Source: Hyphococcus luteus (GTDB taxonomy: Bacteria > Pseudomonadota > Alphaproteobacteria > Caulobacterales > Parvularculaceae). Taken from it: a DNA stretch of 64,000 nucleotides. The stretch covers positions 248,001-312,000 of the forward strand of contig NZ_PJCH01000005.1 of assembly GCF_002943565.1 (NCBI RefSeq), given 5' to 3'. A model generated the notes under the pieces. It was not told where the DNA came from. It ran no database searches and worked only from the letters and a program-made list of their open reading frames with translations. The position numbers and the translations under genes were made by a program. This document shows positions 8,576-17,707 of this stretch, piece after piece; the first letter of the stretch is position 1, and every line of letters starts with the position of its first letter.

Positions 8576-10500
8576 AACCGCCGGCCGTATTCGCCGTCAT
8601 CATCCTTGTTCTCGCCGCCGGCGCTTTTCTGGCGCCCGGCGCGGCGTTTATCATCGACGGCGGCGTTTACGCCGACATGGCGAAGGCCATGGCCGAAAAC
8701 GGCGCCCTTCATATCGGCGGCAATGGCGGGGTCGAGGGCGCGCCGGCGCTGACGAAATTTCTCACCGCTCCGCGCAACGGCCTTGTTTATCCGCAATATC
8801 CGAGCGGCTACGCCATTCTGGCCGCGCCGTTTTACATGGCCTTCGGCATTCACGGCCTGATGCTGATGAACGCGCTTTCCTTCGGCGCGTGCCTGTTTCT
8901 CACCTTCCGGCTCGCCGAGCGGTTTTACGATAGGCGCGTTGCAAAGCTCGCTGCAGCGATTTTAGCCTTCGCCACTTTTGCGCCCACATACGTCTTTCCG
9001 GTCTGGCCGCATATGCTCTCCCTCGTCTTCTGGCTCGGCGCCTTTTACATGGCGGTGAAGGCGCAAGAGGCCGGAATGCATAAATCCGTATACGGCTATC
9101 TCGCACTCGCAGGCGCATTGATAGGCGCCGGGATCAATATCCGCATCGACGTCTTTCTCGCGGCGATTGCGCTGTTTGTCTGGCTTCGCTGTTTTGCGCG
9201 CCCTGAAGACCGGCTCGCCCCCCTGGCGCTGGCGCTCGGCGCGGCGCCGGGCCTGTTGCTCGCCGCCTGGTTCAACAGCATCAAATTCGGCGCGTTCACG
9301 CCCTTCAGCTATAACAGTTCCGGCGACGCCGCCGATATCGGGCGTTATGCGCTGGTCCTCATCGCCGCAACCGCCGGCATGACCGCGCTCTGGGCGGTCA
9401 ACGCCAAAAAAGTCGTGCACAAGGCGCACAGCGCTTATGGCGTTCTTCCCATGATCGCTGCTCTTTTCGCCTGCTTCGCCGTTGCACTGCTCGTTGCGCC
9501 GTTGCGCGATCTTATCTGGCGCATGGCCAGGGGCGTTTACGTGCTGGTCGTCAATCTTCAGGCGCACAGCGCCTACATCCAGGAAGGCGTAGAACGCAAT
9601 CAATACGGCCAGCTTCTTTTCTGGGACTATCCCAAAAAGGCGCTTCTCCAGAGCCTCCCCTATCTGCCGCTGATCGCGCTGCCCGCCTTACATTTCCTGC
9701 GCGGAAAGAACGCATCCCGCACAGCGCTATGCCTTCTCGCCATCGCCGCGCCCGTCGCTTTTTACGCGCTCAACGAATGGCATGGCGGCGGCAGTTACAA
9801 TATGCGTTATTTCACGCCGGCCCTGCCGTTCATTGCGATCTTAAGCGCGGCGGCGCTTGCCGAATTGATCGACAAGGCGGGCGGCGCGCCAAGCCGGCAA
9901 ACTGTGATGCTCATCATGGGCGGCGCGGCGGCCGTTTATACCGCCATGCAGGAACTCGCCAATTCCGCCGACCGCCTTCTCGCGCCCGCCTCGCTTTATC
10001 CCCAATGGCTGATCGCCGGCGTTTTGACATTCACGCTCGCCGCTTATCTCCATGCGCGCAAACGCGCGCGCCTTGCGCTGCATGTCTCGCTCGCCGCCCT
10101 GGCCTATGCCGGCGCCGTCAATCTCTATGAAGAGATCGGCCATGAAAAAACGCGGGAAGAACAACTCGCCATCGCGCACGACGCCTCAGCGCCGATCCGG
10201 CCCGGCGCGCTCGTCCTCTCGCAGTCACCGCTGATGCTCAGACCGGCGGAAAGAAACGGCGCTTTCGTCATGGTCGGCGCGCAGGACACTGTCGACGCCG
10301 CCGCGCAAGCGGCAATGGCGTTCCTGAAAGCCGGGCGCTGCGTTTATTTCCATAATCCGGCGCAACTGCGCCTGATTGCGCCGCAGCTCGACGCGCCGGT
10401 CAGCGAAGAAATCTTGTGGGCGCCGAGCCGGCGTTTCGGCCGCGACCCGCGGCTCGCCTTTTTCACATTTGAAAGCCGGCGCGCGGATTGCGCATTCTAA
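8572..10500 (+). CDS. Polytopic GT-C-type membrane glycosyltransferase-like protein (copy 2)
   Basis: The 642-residue protein is a paralogue of its upstream neighbour. It keeps FIIDGGVYADMAKAM, the following NGGVEGAPAL, VYPQYPSGYA, and WHGGGSYNMRYFTPALPF. The start is TTG at 8572, overlapping the upstream TGA (TTGA) and preceded by GGGAGGGCGCC, so the two are translationally coupled. It has about twelve hydrophobic helices and a soluble tail. The pair looks like a tandem duplication that has diverged in most loops while keeping the putative active-site segments. Confidence 0.78.
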   Translation: MKPPAVFAVIILVLAAGAFLAPGAAFIIDGGVYADMAKAMAENGALHIGGNGGVEGAPALTKFLTAPRNGLVYPQYPSGYAILAAPFYMAFGIHGLMLMNALSFGACLFLTFRLAERFYDRRVAKLAAAILAFATFAPTYVFPVWPHMLSLVFWLGAFYMAVKAQEAGMHKSVYGYLALAGALIGAGINIRIDVFLAAIALFVWLRCFARPEDRLAPLALALGAAPGLLLAAWFNSIKFGAFTPFSYNSSGDAADIGRYALVLIAATAGMTALWAVNAKKVVHKAHSAYGVLPMIAALFACFAVALLVAPLRDLIWRMARGVYVLVVNLQAHSAYIQEGVERNQYGQLLFWDYPKKALLQSLPYLPLIALPALHFLRGKNASRTALCLLAIAAPVAFYALNEWHGGGSYNMRYFTPALPFIAILSAAALAELIDKAGGAPSRQTVMLIMGGAAAVYTAMQELANSADRLLAPASLYPQWLIAGVLTFTLAAYLHARKRARLALHVSLAALAYAGAVNLYEEIGHEKTREEQLAIAHDASAPIRPGALVLSQSPLMLRPAERNGAFVMVGAQDTVDAAAQAAMAFLKAGRCVYFHNPAQLRLIAPQLDAPVSEEILWAPSRRFGRDPRLAFFTFESRRADCAF

Positions 10501-10665
10501 TCGGCGGCGCTTGCGGCCTCCAATCTGGACGAAAGCGTCGCCGCGCCGCAACCCACAGTTGAAATTCTCGCCCCTTCTGCGCCAGACAGCGCGGAAAACA
10601 ACTCTTTCAAGCCAATTTGTCATCGATTTTGCACATGCGAAGGCTATGTTCGCGGGTGCAGCATA

Positions 10666-10674
10666 TGCTATAAT
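10666..10674 (+). promoter_or_regulatory. Extended -10 promoter (TGCTATAAT)
   Basis: A perfect TATAAT at 10669-10674 is preceded by TG at the extended -10 position, about 24 bp before the small ORF at 10698. No good -35 box is seen, which is usual for extended -10 promoters. A transcript would start near 10681. Confidence 0.55.
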
Positions 10675-10697
10675 AGGCTGACTTTGGGGGAAGACGG

Positions 10698-10856
10698 ATG
10701 AAAGTTGAGTTCGAATCGGTCCTTTTCGGGGCCGCCTTGCTGGTTCTGGTGATAATTTCGCTTCCCGGCAAAGAGGCCGACAGCGAAGACAATGTTGCGC
10801 CCGCCGCTGCGGAGCAGGTTGAAACCTCAGCCGCGGATGACGTCTTGAAGTCTTAG
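10698..10856 (+). CDS. Small single-span membrane protein (52 aa), unrecognised
   Basis: Read by hand. ATG at 10698 follows GGGGGAAGACGG and an extended -10 promoter; TAG at 10854-10856. The product has one hydrophobic helix, VLFGAALLVLVIISL (about residues 8-22), then an acidic, Ala-rich tail (KEADSEDNVAPAAAEQVE) ending DDVLKS. It ends 25 bp before the convergent polA stop. No family is recognised. The promoter, ribosome site and membrane-plus-tail layout support a real gene, but no homologue can be checked here. Confidence 0.6.
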   Translation: MKVEFESVLFGAALLVLVIISLPGKEADSEDNVAPAAAEQVETSAADDVLKS

Positions 10857-10881
10857 AGCCCGCCCGGGAAGGGCCTCTCGC

Positions 10882-13692
10882 CTAGTGCGCTTCATCCCAG
10901 TTTTTGCCGGCGCGCGCGTCCACGATCAACGGCACGGATAAATCCACCGCCGGAACCGGGGCGCCGATCATCACATCCGCAACGATGTCACAAGTCTTGG
11001 CGGCCTCGTCTTTCGGACATTCGAAAATCAGTTCGTCATGAACATGCAGCAGCATTTTCGCGTTAAGGCGCGCTTTTTTGAGCGCGGCGGGCATGCGGAT
11101 CATCGCCCGGCGGATGACGTCCGCCGCCGCGCCTTGTATCGGCGCATTGATCGCCTGGCGCTCTGAATAGCCGCGCATCGCCGGGTTCTTGTCATTGATG
11201 CCGCCCACATAGGTGCGCCGGCCGAAAATCGTCTCCACGAAACCCTGCTCTTTCGCCGAGGCGATGGTGTCGTCCATATACTGACGAATGCCGGGAAATT
11301 TCTTGAAATAAGCGTCGATATAATCTTTCGCCTCGCTGCGCGAAATGCCGAGCTGGTTGGCGAGCCCGAAGGCCGAAATGCCGTAGATGATGCCGAAATT
11401 GATCGCCTTGGCGCGCCGCCGGATCATCGGGTCCATGCCCTCGACCGGCACGTTGAACATCTCCGAGGCCGTCATGGCGTGAATGTCGATCCCGTCCGCA
11501 AAAGCCTGCTTCATGGATTTCAGATCCGCGATATGCGCCACGAGCCGCAATTCGATCTGGCTGTAATCGGCGGAAATCAGCACATTGCCTTTTTCATGAA
11601 TGAAGGCGGTCCTGATCTTGCGCCCGTCCTCGCTGCGGATCGGAATGTTCTGCAGGTTCGGGTCGGTGGAGGCGAGCCGGCCCGTGGTCGTCGCGGCCAT
11701 GGCGTAGGAAGTGTGAACGCGCCCCGTCTCCGGATCGATCTCCTCCGGCAGGGCGTCGGTGTAGGTGCTTTTGAGCTTTGAGAGCCCGCGCCATTGCAGG
11801 AGCACCTGCGGCAGCGGGTGGCCTTCCGCCGCCAGCTGTTCGAGAACGTCGGCTTTCGTAGACCAGGCGCCTTTCGCGGTCTTCTTGCCGCCGGGCAGGC
11901 CGAGCTTGCCGAAGAGAATCTCTGAAATCTGTTTCGGCGAACCGAGATTGAATTCTTCGCCGGCGAGCTCATGGGCTTCCGCCTCCGACGCCGCCATGCG
12001 CTGGGTGAAATCGGCGGACAGGCGCGAGAGCACCGCCTTATCGACTTTGACGCCCTCGCGCTCCATGGCGACGATCACCGGCGCAAGCGGGCGTTCGAGG
12101 GTTTCGTAAACCGTCGCCTTGCCTTCCGCGGCGAGGCGCGGTTTTAAAATCTCCCAGAGGCGGAAAGTGATGTCGGCGTCTTCGGCGGCGTATGTCGCCG
12201 CTTCCTTGATCGCGATCTGGTCGAAAGTTTTCGCCTTCTTGCCGGTTCCGGCGAGGTCGGAAAACTTGATCGTGTCATAATCGAGATGACGCTTGGCGAG
12301 CTCGTCCATGCCGTGCCCGCCCTTGCCGCAATCGAGCGCGTAAGACATCAGCATGGTGTCGTCGAACGGCGCGATATTGACGCCGTAACGCAATAGGACG
12401 AGCACGTCGTATTTGAGGTTTTGACCAATCTTGAGGATGCTTTCATCTTCGAGCATCGGCTTTAAAAGCTTCAGCGCTTTTTCGAGCGGGAGTTGCCTGC
12501 CGGCGTCCTCATCGCCCGACGCCTCGCCGTCGAAGAGACCGCCATCCCCATCGGGCTTGCCGTGGCCGAGCGGGATGTAACAAGCGCGGCCCGCGCGCGT
12601 CGACAGCGATACCCCCACGAGATTGGCCTGCATGGCGTTCAAACTGTCGGTTTCGGTGTCCACCGCAACGGCGCCGCGCGCCGCAGCTTCATCGATCCAG
12701 CTTTTGAGCGCTTTCTCATCGAAAACCGTCTCATACTCGGCCTTGTCCGCTGAAAAGGGCGCGGGCGCGTCGGCCGGGTCGCCGCCTTCCGCGCCGCCGA
12801 CTTCGCGTTTGACCCGCTCGATCAGCTTGTCAAACTCCATTTCCTTTAAAAACGGCAGCAACAGATCGAGATCGATGGCGCGCATGGAAAGCGCGTCCAC
12901 CGGCTCTTCAAGCGGCGCGGTCGTGCAAAGTTCGACAAGCTTTTTCGAAACGCGCGCCTGCTCGGCGAATTCGATGAGATTTTCGCGGCGCTTTTTCTGT
13001 TTGATCTCTTCGGCGCGGTTGAGCAGCGCATCGAGATCGCCATATTCCTCGATCAGTTGCGCCGCGGTTTTGACGCCGATGCCCGGCACGCCGGGGACAT
13101 TGTCGGTGGAATCGCCGGCGAGCGATTGAATGTCCACCACATGCTCCGGTCCGAGGCCGAATTTCTCGATCACTTCCTCGCGCCCGATTTTTTTGTTTTT
13201 TATGGGATCGAACATCGACACCCGGTCGGAGACAAGCTGCATCAGATCCTTGTCGGAGGAGATGATGACGACTTCGCCGCCTTCCTTCTCCGTCTGTTTT
13301 GCGTAAGTCGCGATGATGTCGTCGGCCTCGTAGCCTTCGAGCTCGATGCAAGGCACGTTGAAAGCGCGCGTCGCGTCGCGCACCAGCGGGAACTGGGGAA
13401 TGAGGTCTTCCGGCGCTTCGGGACGGTTGCCTTTGTAGTCGGGATAAATCTCGTTGCGGAAGCTTTTGCCCGAATGATCGAAAATCACCGCTAGATGGGT
13501 GGGGTCATGCTCGTCCTGCATGTCGGTCAGGAGCTTATTCAGCATGTTGCAAAAGCCGAGGACCGCGCCCACAGGCGTACCATCGGAACGGGTCAGCGCG
13601 CCCGAGCGTCCAAGAGCGAAATAGGCGCGGAAGATGTAGCCGGAGCCGTCAACGAGATAGAGGCGCTTTGCGCTTTTGGATTTCGCCGCCAT
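10882..13692 (-). CDS. polA: DNA polymerase I
   Basis: The 936-residue enzyme fills gaps in DNA repair and Okazaki-fragment processing. Order of domains: 5'-3' exonuclease (LYLVDGSGYIFRAYF, ELEGYEADDIIATYA); 3'-5' proofreading domain with its carboxylates kept (VAVDTETDSLNAM, NLKYDVLVLL, YAAEDADITFRLW); polymerase with motif A SADYSQIELRLVAHI, motif B RRRAKAINFGIIYG and motif C LLHVHDELIFE. Proofreading therefore looks intact, unlike in Taq-type enzymes. The ATG at 13692 matches the family start. Confidence 0.97.
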   Translation of the reverse strand: MAAKSKSAKRLYLVDGSGYIFRAYFALGRSGALTRSDGTPVGAVLGFCNMLNKLLTDMQDEHDPTHLAVIFDHSGKSFRNEIYPDYKGNRPEAPEDLIPQFPLVRDATRAFNVPCIELEGYEADDIIATYAKQTEKEGGEVVIISSDKDLMQLVSDRVSMFDPIKNKKIGREEVIEKFGLGPEHVVDIQSLAGDSTDNVPGVPGIGVKTAAQLIEEYGDLDALLNRAEEIKQKKRRENLIEFAEQARVSKKLVELCTTAPLEEPVDALSMRAIDLDLLLPFLKEMEFDKLIERVKREVGGAEGGDPADAPAPFSADKAEYETVFDEKALKSWIDEAAARGAVAVDTETDSLNAMQANLVGVSLSTRAGRACYIPLGHGKPDGDGGLFDGEASGDEDAGRQLPLEKALKLLKPMLEDESILKIGQNLKYDVLVLLRYGVNIAPFDDTMLMSYALDCGKGGHGMDELAKRHLDYDTIKFSDLAGTGKKAKTFDQIAIKEAATYAAEDADITFRLWEILKPRLAAEGKATVYETLERPLAPVIVAMEREGVKVDKAVLSRLSADFTQRMAASEAEAHELAGEEFNLGSPKQISEILFGKLGLPGGKKTAKGAWSTKADVLEQLAAEGHPLPQVLLQWRGLSKLKSTYTDALPEEIDPETGRVHTSYAMAATTTGRLASTDPNLQNIPIRSEDGRKIRTAFIHEKGNVLISADYSQIELRLVAHIADLKSMKQAFADGIDIHAMTASEMFNVPVEGMDPMIRRRAKAINFGIIYGISAFGLANQLGISRSEAKDYIDAYFKKFPGIRQYMDDTIASAKEQGFVETIFGRRTYVGGINDKNPAMRGYSERQAINAPIQGAAADVIRRAMIRMPAALKKARLNAKMLLHVHDELIFECPKDEAAKTCDIVADVMIGAPVPAVDLSVPLIVDARAGKNWDEAH

Positions 13693-13746
13693 TTGTCGTA
13701 GCGTTCCTTTCGGGCTGTCAGGTCCCGCCTCAATAGGAGATCGTCC

Positions 13747-14127
13747 ATGAAAGTTCTAGGCATCCGCTTCTGCAAAGTCGCCCACGCCGATGACGCCAAA
13801 GCCATCGCCGACTTGCTTGGGGAAAACGGGCTGGGCCTTGCGCCGATGGACATGGGGACGGGCGACGGGTTTTCCGGCGCGGTGTTTCCCGTTGACGACG
13901 GCGCCAAGCAAGGCCTCGGCAGCTGGATCGAACTCTGGGCGGCGGGCGAACAGATGCCCGAAATGACCATGCTGCAGATCGTGGTGGACGACGCCGACGC
14001 CTGGGCCGAGCGCGCCAAAACCCGCGGTCTCGACGTCAAAGGCCCCGACGACGCCCATGGCGAGCGGATTTATTACCTCGAAGGCGCAGGCGGATTGCCG
14101 ATTGCGTTTTTGTCGAAGACGAAGTGA
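13747..14127 (+). CDS. VOC-superfamily (glyoxalase/bleomycin-resistance fold) protein
   Basis: The 126-residue protein has the paired beta-alpha-beta-beta-beta layout of the vicinal-oxygen-chelate superfamily. The N-terminal half begins MKVLGIRFCKVAHADDAKAIADLL; the second begins MTMLQIVVDDADAWAERAKTRG and ends RIYYLEGAGGLPIAFLSK. The start has AGGAGATCGTCC upstream. Metal-ligand positions and substrate cannot be assigned. It is divergent from polA and convergent with the PHB depolymerase gene. Confidence 0.8.
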   Translation: MKVLGIRFCKVAHADDAKAIADLLGENGLGLAPMDMGTGDGFSGAVFPVDDGAKQGLGSWIELWAAGEQMPEMTMLQIVVDDADAWAERAKTRGLDVKGPDDAHGERIYYLEGAGGLPIAFLSKTK

Positions 14128-14130
14128 CCG

Positions 14131-15426
14131 TTATTCAGCCGCGGCCTTCGCCGCTTTCACCGCCGGGCGCTTTTCGGCTGCTTTCGCCGCCATGCGGATG
14201 AAGTCGGCGATGCGCGGCTGGATTTGCGAACGCCAGCGCGAGCCGTTGAAGACGCCGTAATGGCCCACATCCGGCTGGATGTAATCGAGGCGCATGCTTT
14301 CAGGAATATTGACGCAAAGATCGTGCGCGGCCTGTGTCTGGCCGATGCCGGAAATATCGTCGTTCTCGCCTTCGACCGTCATCAGCGCAATGTCGGCGAT
14401 CGCTTCGGGCTTCACCCGCCGGCCATGATGTATGAACCTGCCCTCGGGCAGCGCAAACTCCTGGAACACGTCCTTGATCGTCTGCAGGTAAAACTCCTCC
14501 GTCATGTCGAGGACGGAGAGATATTCATCATAAAAATTCCGGTGTTTGTCCGCGCTGTCGCCGTCGCCGTCCACGAGATGCTGGAAATAGTCGTAATGGG
14601 CGTTCACATGGCGGTCGGAATTCATCGACAGGAAGGAATAAAGCTGCACGAAGCCCGGATAGACGCGGCGCATGGCGCCGGCGTAAGGCGCGGGCACGGT
14701 GTAGATCATGTTCTGTTCGAACCAGTGATAGGGCCGCTCTTCGGAGAGCTTGTTCGGCAGGGTCGGCGAGCGGCGCGCATCGATGGGGCTGCCCATGATG
14801 GTGATCGACAAGGGCCGCAAGGGATCCTTGTCTTCCGCCATGACCGCCGCAGCGGCGAGCAGCGCCGGGCCCGGCTGGCACACCGCCATGGCGTGCGTTT
14901 CGGGACCGATCGTCCGTATAAAGCCGATCAGATAGTCGATATAATCATTGAGATCGAACCGGCCGGCGGACAGCGGCACATGGCGCGCATCCGCCCAGTC
15001 GGTGATGTAAACGTCGTGATCCGGCAGCATCGCCTCGACCGTGCCGCGCAGCAGCGTCGCGTAATGGCCGGAAAGCGGCGCGACGATCAGCACCTTCGGA
15101 TCGGGTTCGGCGTCGCCCCTGATTTTTTTCAGGGCGTCCTCGTCGCGCTTGAAATGCAACAGCGTGCAGAAATCGAGCGCCTCCGCCTCTTCGATCTCCA
15201 CCCCGATTTCGGCGCCGTCCACAACGGTCGTCTCGATGCCCCATTCGGGCTTGGGATAGCGGCGCACGGCGTGCTCGAAGACGTCGAGCGCGGCGGCGGC
15301 GGAGCGCCCGAACCAGCTTTCCGCAACGGGATTAAACGGCGAGCGCCAGAATTTCGCCCCGACCCCGGCGGCGATCCGCGAAGGCGTTAAAGCCGCGTAG
15401 GCAAGCTCGTAGGCCGTGTACAACAT
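14131..15426 (-). CDS. phaZ: Intracellular polyhydroxyalkanoate (PHB) depolymerase
   Basis: The 431-residue alpha/beta hydrolase mobilises stored polyhydroxybutyrate. It begins MLYTAYELAYAALTPSR, as PhaZ proteins do, and shows the cysteine-type nucleophile box AMAVCQPGPALLAA where other hydrolases have serine, plus VLIVAPLSGHYATLLRGTV, DVYITDWADARHVPL and the late DDISGIGQTQAAHDL. ATG at 15426 is preferred over a TTG at 15444, with GGGGCGGT about 8 nt before it. It implies that the organism stores PHB; synthase genes are not in the window. Confidence 0.9.
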   Translation of the reverse strand: MLYTAYELAYAALTPSRIAAGVGAKFWRSPFNPVAESWFGRSAAAALDVFEHAVRRYPKPEWGIETTVVDGAEIGVEIEEAEALDFCTLLHFKRDEDALKKIRGDAEPDPKVLIVAPLSGHYATLLRGTVEAMLPDHDVYITDWADARHVPLSAGRFDLNDYIDYLIGFIRTIGPETHAMAVCQPGPALLAAAAVMAEDKDPLRPLSITIMGSPIDARRSPTLPNKLSEERPYHWFEQNMIYTVPAPYAGAMRRVYPGFVQLYSFLSMNSDRHVNAHYDYFQHLVDGDGDSADKHRNFYDEYLSVLDMTEEFYLQTIKDVFQEFALPEGRFIHHGRRVKPEAIADIALMTVEGENDDISGIGQTQAAHDLCVNIPESMRLDYIQPDVGHYGVFNGSRWRSQIQPRIADFIRMAAKAAEKRPAVKAAKAAAE

Positions 15427-15620
15427 CGTTAATGACCGCCCCAAAACGCTACTGGTTTATGCTGCATAGCACAAAATATGCGCAAGTCCTTAAAAGAGGG
15501 CGGACTATGCGCCTAACCGGCGGCCGGAATCAACGCTTTACAACGGCTCTGCAACAATTCGCCGAGCCGGCCGAAAAGCGTAACTCACTGATAAAAAAGA
15601 TAATTTTCTTAAAAACAGGG

Positions 15621-16208
15621 TTACTTGCCGATTTCGCGGCGCAAAATCGCCGCAAGTCCCTCAGGGCTCGCCCCGCCCACCATGGCGATCTGCGGCCGGC
15701 CCTCGCGGTCGCTGATGAAGAACGCCTGCTGGTGCTGGACCGTATAGCCTAGGGCGCTGTCGGGCAGCGGCTGTTTTTGGGCGAACACCTTGAAGGCGTT
15801 GCGGGCCGCCTTGGCCGCCTCGACCGAGCCCGTCAGCGGGATGATCCGCTCGTCAAAGGCGAAATAATCCGCCATGGCCTCGGGGGTGTCCCGCTCCGGG
15901 TCGACGGAGATGAAAAGCGGCGCAACCTCGTCCGCCTTGTCCCCGAGCTGATTGAGGGCCGCGCTCATCACGCCCACATCGGTGGGACAGATATCCGGGC
16001 AGTTGGTGAAGCCGAAATAGACCAGCATGATCTTGCCCTCGAAATCCTCGTCCGTGACCGGCGCGCCGGTCTTGTCCACAAGCGCGAAATCGCCGGTGAA
16101 CTGATCGGAGAGCGTGACGACGCCTTCGGTGGGAATGTCGGCGGCGGGCTCTTCCCCGGCGCAGGCGGCGGCGAGGAGAAGGAGGAGAACGGCGGCGCAG
16201 CGAACCAT
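15621..16208 (-). CDS. senC: SCO1/SenC-family copper chaperone lipoprotein
   Basis: The 195-residue lipoprotein (lipobox cysteine about residue 16) has a thioredoxin-like fold with the copper-binding CPDICP motif (Cys70, Cys74) and His159 in TVQHQQAFF, the three copper ligands of Sco proteins. Sco delivers copper to the CuA site of cytochrome c oxidase subunit II. It is divergent from regB, a variant of the regB-senC-regA arrangement of other alphaproteobacteria. AAAGGAG lies upstream of the ATG. The oxidase it would serve is encoded at 26.4-36 kb. Confidence 0.92.
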   Translation of the reverse strand: MVRCAAVLLLLLAAACAGEEPAADIPTEGVVTLSDQFTGDFALVDKTGAPVTDEDFEGKIMLVYFGFTNCPDICPTDVGVMSAALNQLGDKADEVAPLFISVDPERDTPEAMADYFAFDERIIPLTGSVEAAKAARNAFKVFAQKQPLPDSALGYTVQHQQAFFISDREGRPQIAMVGGASPEGLAAILRREIGK

Positions 16209-16293
16209 GATGAGGCTCCTTTCGGCGGCGGCGGGGAACGCCCGTTACATAGACTCCTTCCATTCACAACAACAGACGGGCTAAAAGCGCCGA

Positions 16294-17649
16294 ATGCCGC
16301 ACGCCCTCCTCGACAACCATCACGCCCGGGACGCCCAAGACGCGATGAACGCGCTGCGCGGGCCGGTGCGCTTGCGCACGCTGACAACCCTGCGCTGGCT
16401 CGCCGTTGCGGGACAATCCGTCGCCATCATCATCGTGCATTTCGCGCTCGGCTTTCCGACGCCGCTGGGGCTTTGTCTCGGCGCCATCGCCGCCAGCGCC
16501 TGGCTCAATCTCTTCACGGTGCTGCGCTTTTCGCCGCAGCGGTTTTTGTCGGACCGCGAAGCAGCCGCCTATATCGCTTTCGACATTGTTCAGCTGTGCG
16601 CGCTGTTGTTTTTCACCGGCGGCATTTCAAACCCTTTCGCCGCGCTCATCATCGCGCCCGTGACCATCGCGGCGAGCGTCCTGCCCCTGCGCTTCACAAT
16701 CGCCGTCGCCGCGCTCGCCATGGCCGGGGTCAGCCTTCTCGCCGTTCATCACATGGCGCTGCCCTGGACGCCCGGCGAGACGCTCGATCTGGCGCCGATT
16801 TACAAGGCCGGGGTGTGGGCGGCGCTGACCTTTTCGATCGCCTTTTTCGCGGTCTACGCCCACCGCATCGCAGCGGAATCGGCGCAGATGCGCTCGGCGC
16901 TGGCGGCGACGCAGCTGGTGCTCGCCCGCGAAGAACGGCTTGCCGCGCTCGGCGGTCTCGCAGCGGCGGCGGCGCATGAGCTCGGCACGCCGCTCGCCAC
17001 CATTCAGGTGACGGCCAAGGAAATGAAGCGCGACATCGAACGCTCGCTGCCCGAAGAAGACGATCTCGCCGACGACGCCGCGCTCCTCGTCAGCCAGGCC
17101 GAACGCTGCCGGGACATTCTCGGGCGCCTGTCGCGCCATGGCGACGCCGGCGACGTCATGCACGACAAGATGAGCGTCGAGGCGGTGATGCGCGAGGCGG
17201 CGGCGCCGTTCATGGACCAGCCGGGCGGCCCGCTGATCCGTATCGAGACGAAGTCCCGCGACGGCGCGCCGGCGCCGGTCTTGAAGCGCCGGCCCGAAAT
17301 CGTGTTCGGCCTTCGCAATTTCATCGAAAACGCCGCCGGCTATGCGGCCGATCAGGTGTTGTTCGAAGCCGAGTGGGACGCTGACAGCCTGTCGATTTCG
17401 GTGCAGGACGACGGACCGGGCTTTTCGCCCGAGATTCTCGCCCGCCTGGGCGAGCCCTATGTGAGCGAACGGGGCGGGAAAACCGGCCTCGGGCTCGGCT
17501 TTTTCATCGCCAAAACCCTGCTGGAGGCGACCGGCGCGACCGTCCGGTTCGACAACCGCCGCTGGAAATCGGGAGATTTCGACGCCGAAGGCGCCTGGGT
17601 TTCGTCCGAATGGAGCCTAAGCAGCGGACAATCGACCCTAATTGCTTGA
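16294..17649 (+). CDS. regB: Redox-sensing histidine kinase, RegB/PrrB/ActS family
   Basis: The 451-residue kinase has six hydrophobic segments in residues 30-190, then dimerisation and ATPase domains. The quinone-sensing heptad GGISNPF is at 109-115, the phosphorylated His228 lies in AAAAAHELGTPLATI, and the redox-active cysteine is Cys272 in SQAERCRDIL. The N, G1 and G2 boxes follow (RNFIENAAGY, VQDDGPGFS, KTGLGLGFF). In relatives RegB senses the quinone pool and controls respiration, carbon fixation and photosynthesis genes through RegA. The gene for its partner follows directly. Confidence 0.95.
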   Translation: MPHALLDNHHARDAQDAMNALRGPVRLRTLTTLRWLAVAGQSVAIIIVHFALGFPTPLGLCLGAIAASAWLNLFTVLRFSPQRFLSDREAAAYIAFDIVQLCALLFFTGGISNPFAALIIAPVTIAASVLPLRFTIAVAALAMAGVSLLAVHHMALPWTPGETLDLAPIYKAGVWAALTFSIAFFAVYAHRIAAESAQMRSALAATQLVLAREERLAALGGLAAAAAHELGTPLATIQVTAKEMKRDIERSLPEEDDLADDAALLVSQAERCRDILGRLSRHGDAGDVMHDKMSVEAVMREAAAPFMDQPGGPLIRIETKSRDGAPAPVLKRRPEIVFGLRNFIENAAGYAADQVLFEAEWDADSLSISVQDDGPGFSPEILARLGEPYVSERGGKTGLGLGFFIAKTLLEATGATVRFDNRRWKSGDFDAEGAWVSSEWSLSSGQSTLIA

Positions 17650-17707
17650 AATTCACGCCAAAAAGCGCATTTATGCGCTATCGAACAAGACCCTCAGGCA
17701 CCGAATA

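Noticed and set aside
10853-10880. TTAGAGCCCG match to the repeat arms at 21813
   Set aside because: Only a ten-base match formed by a stop codon and the following bases, without a partner arm at the right distance.
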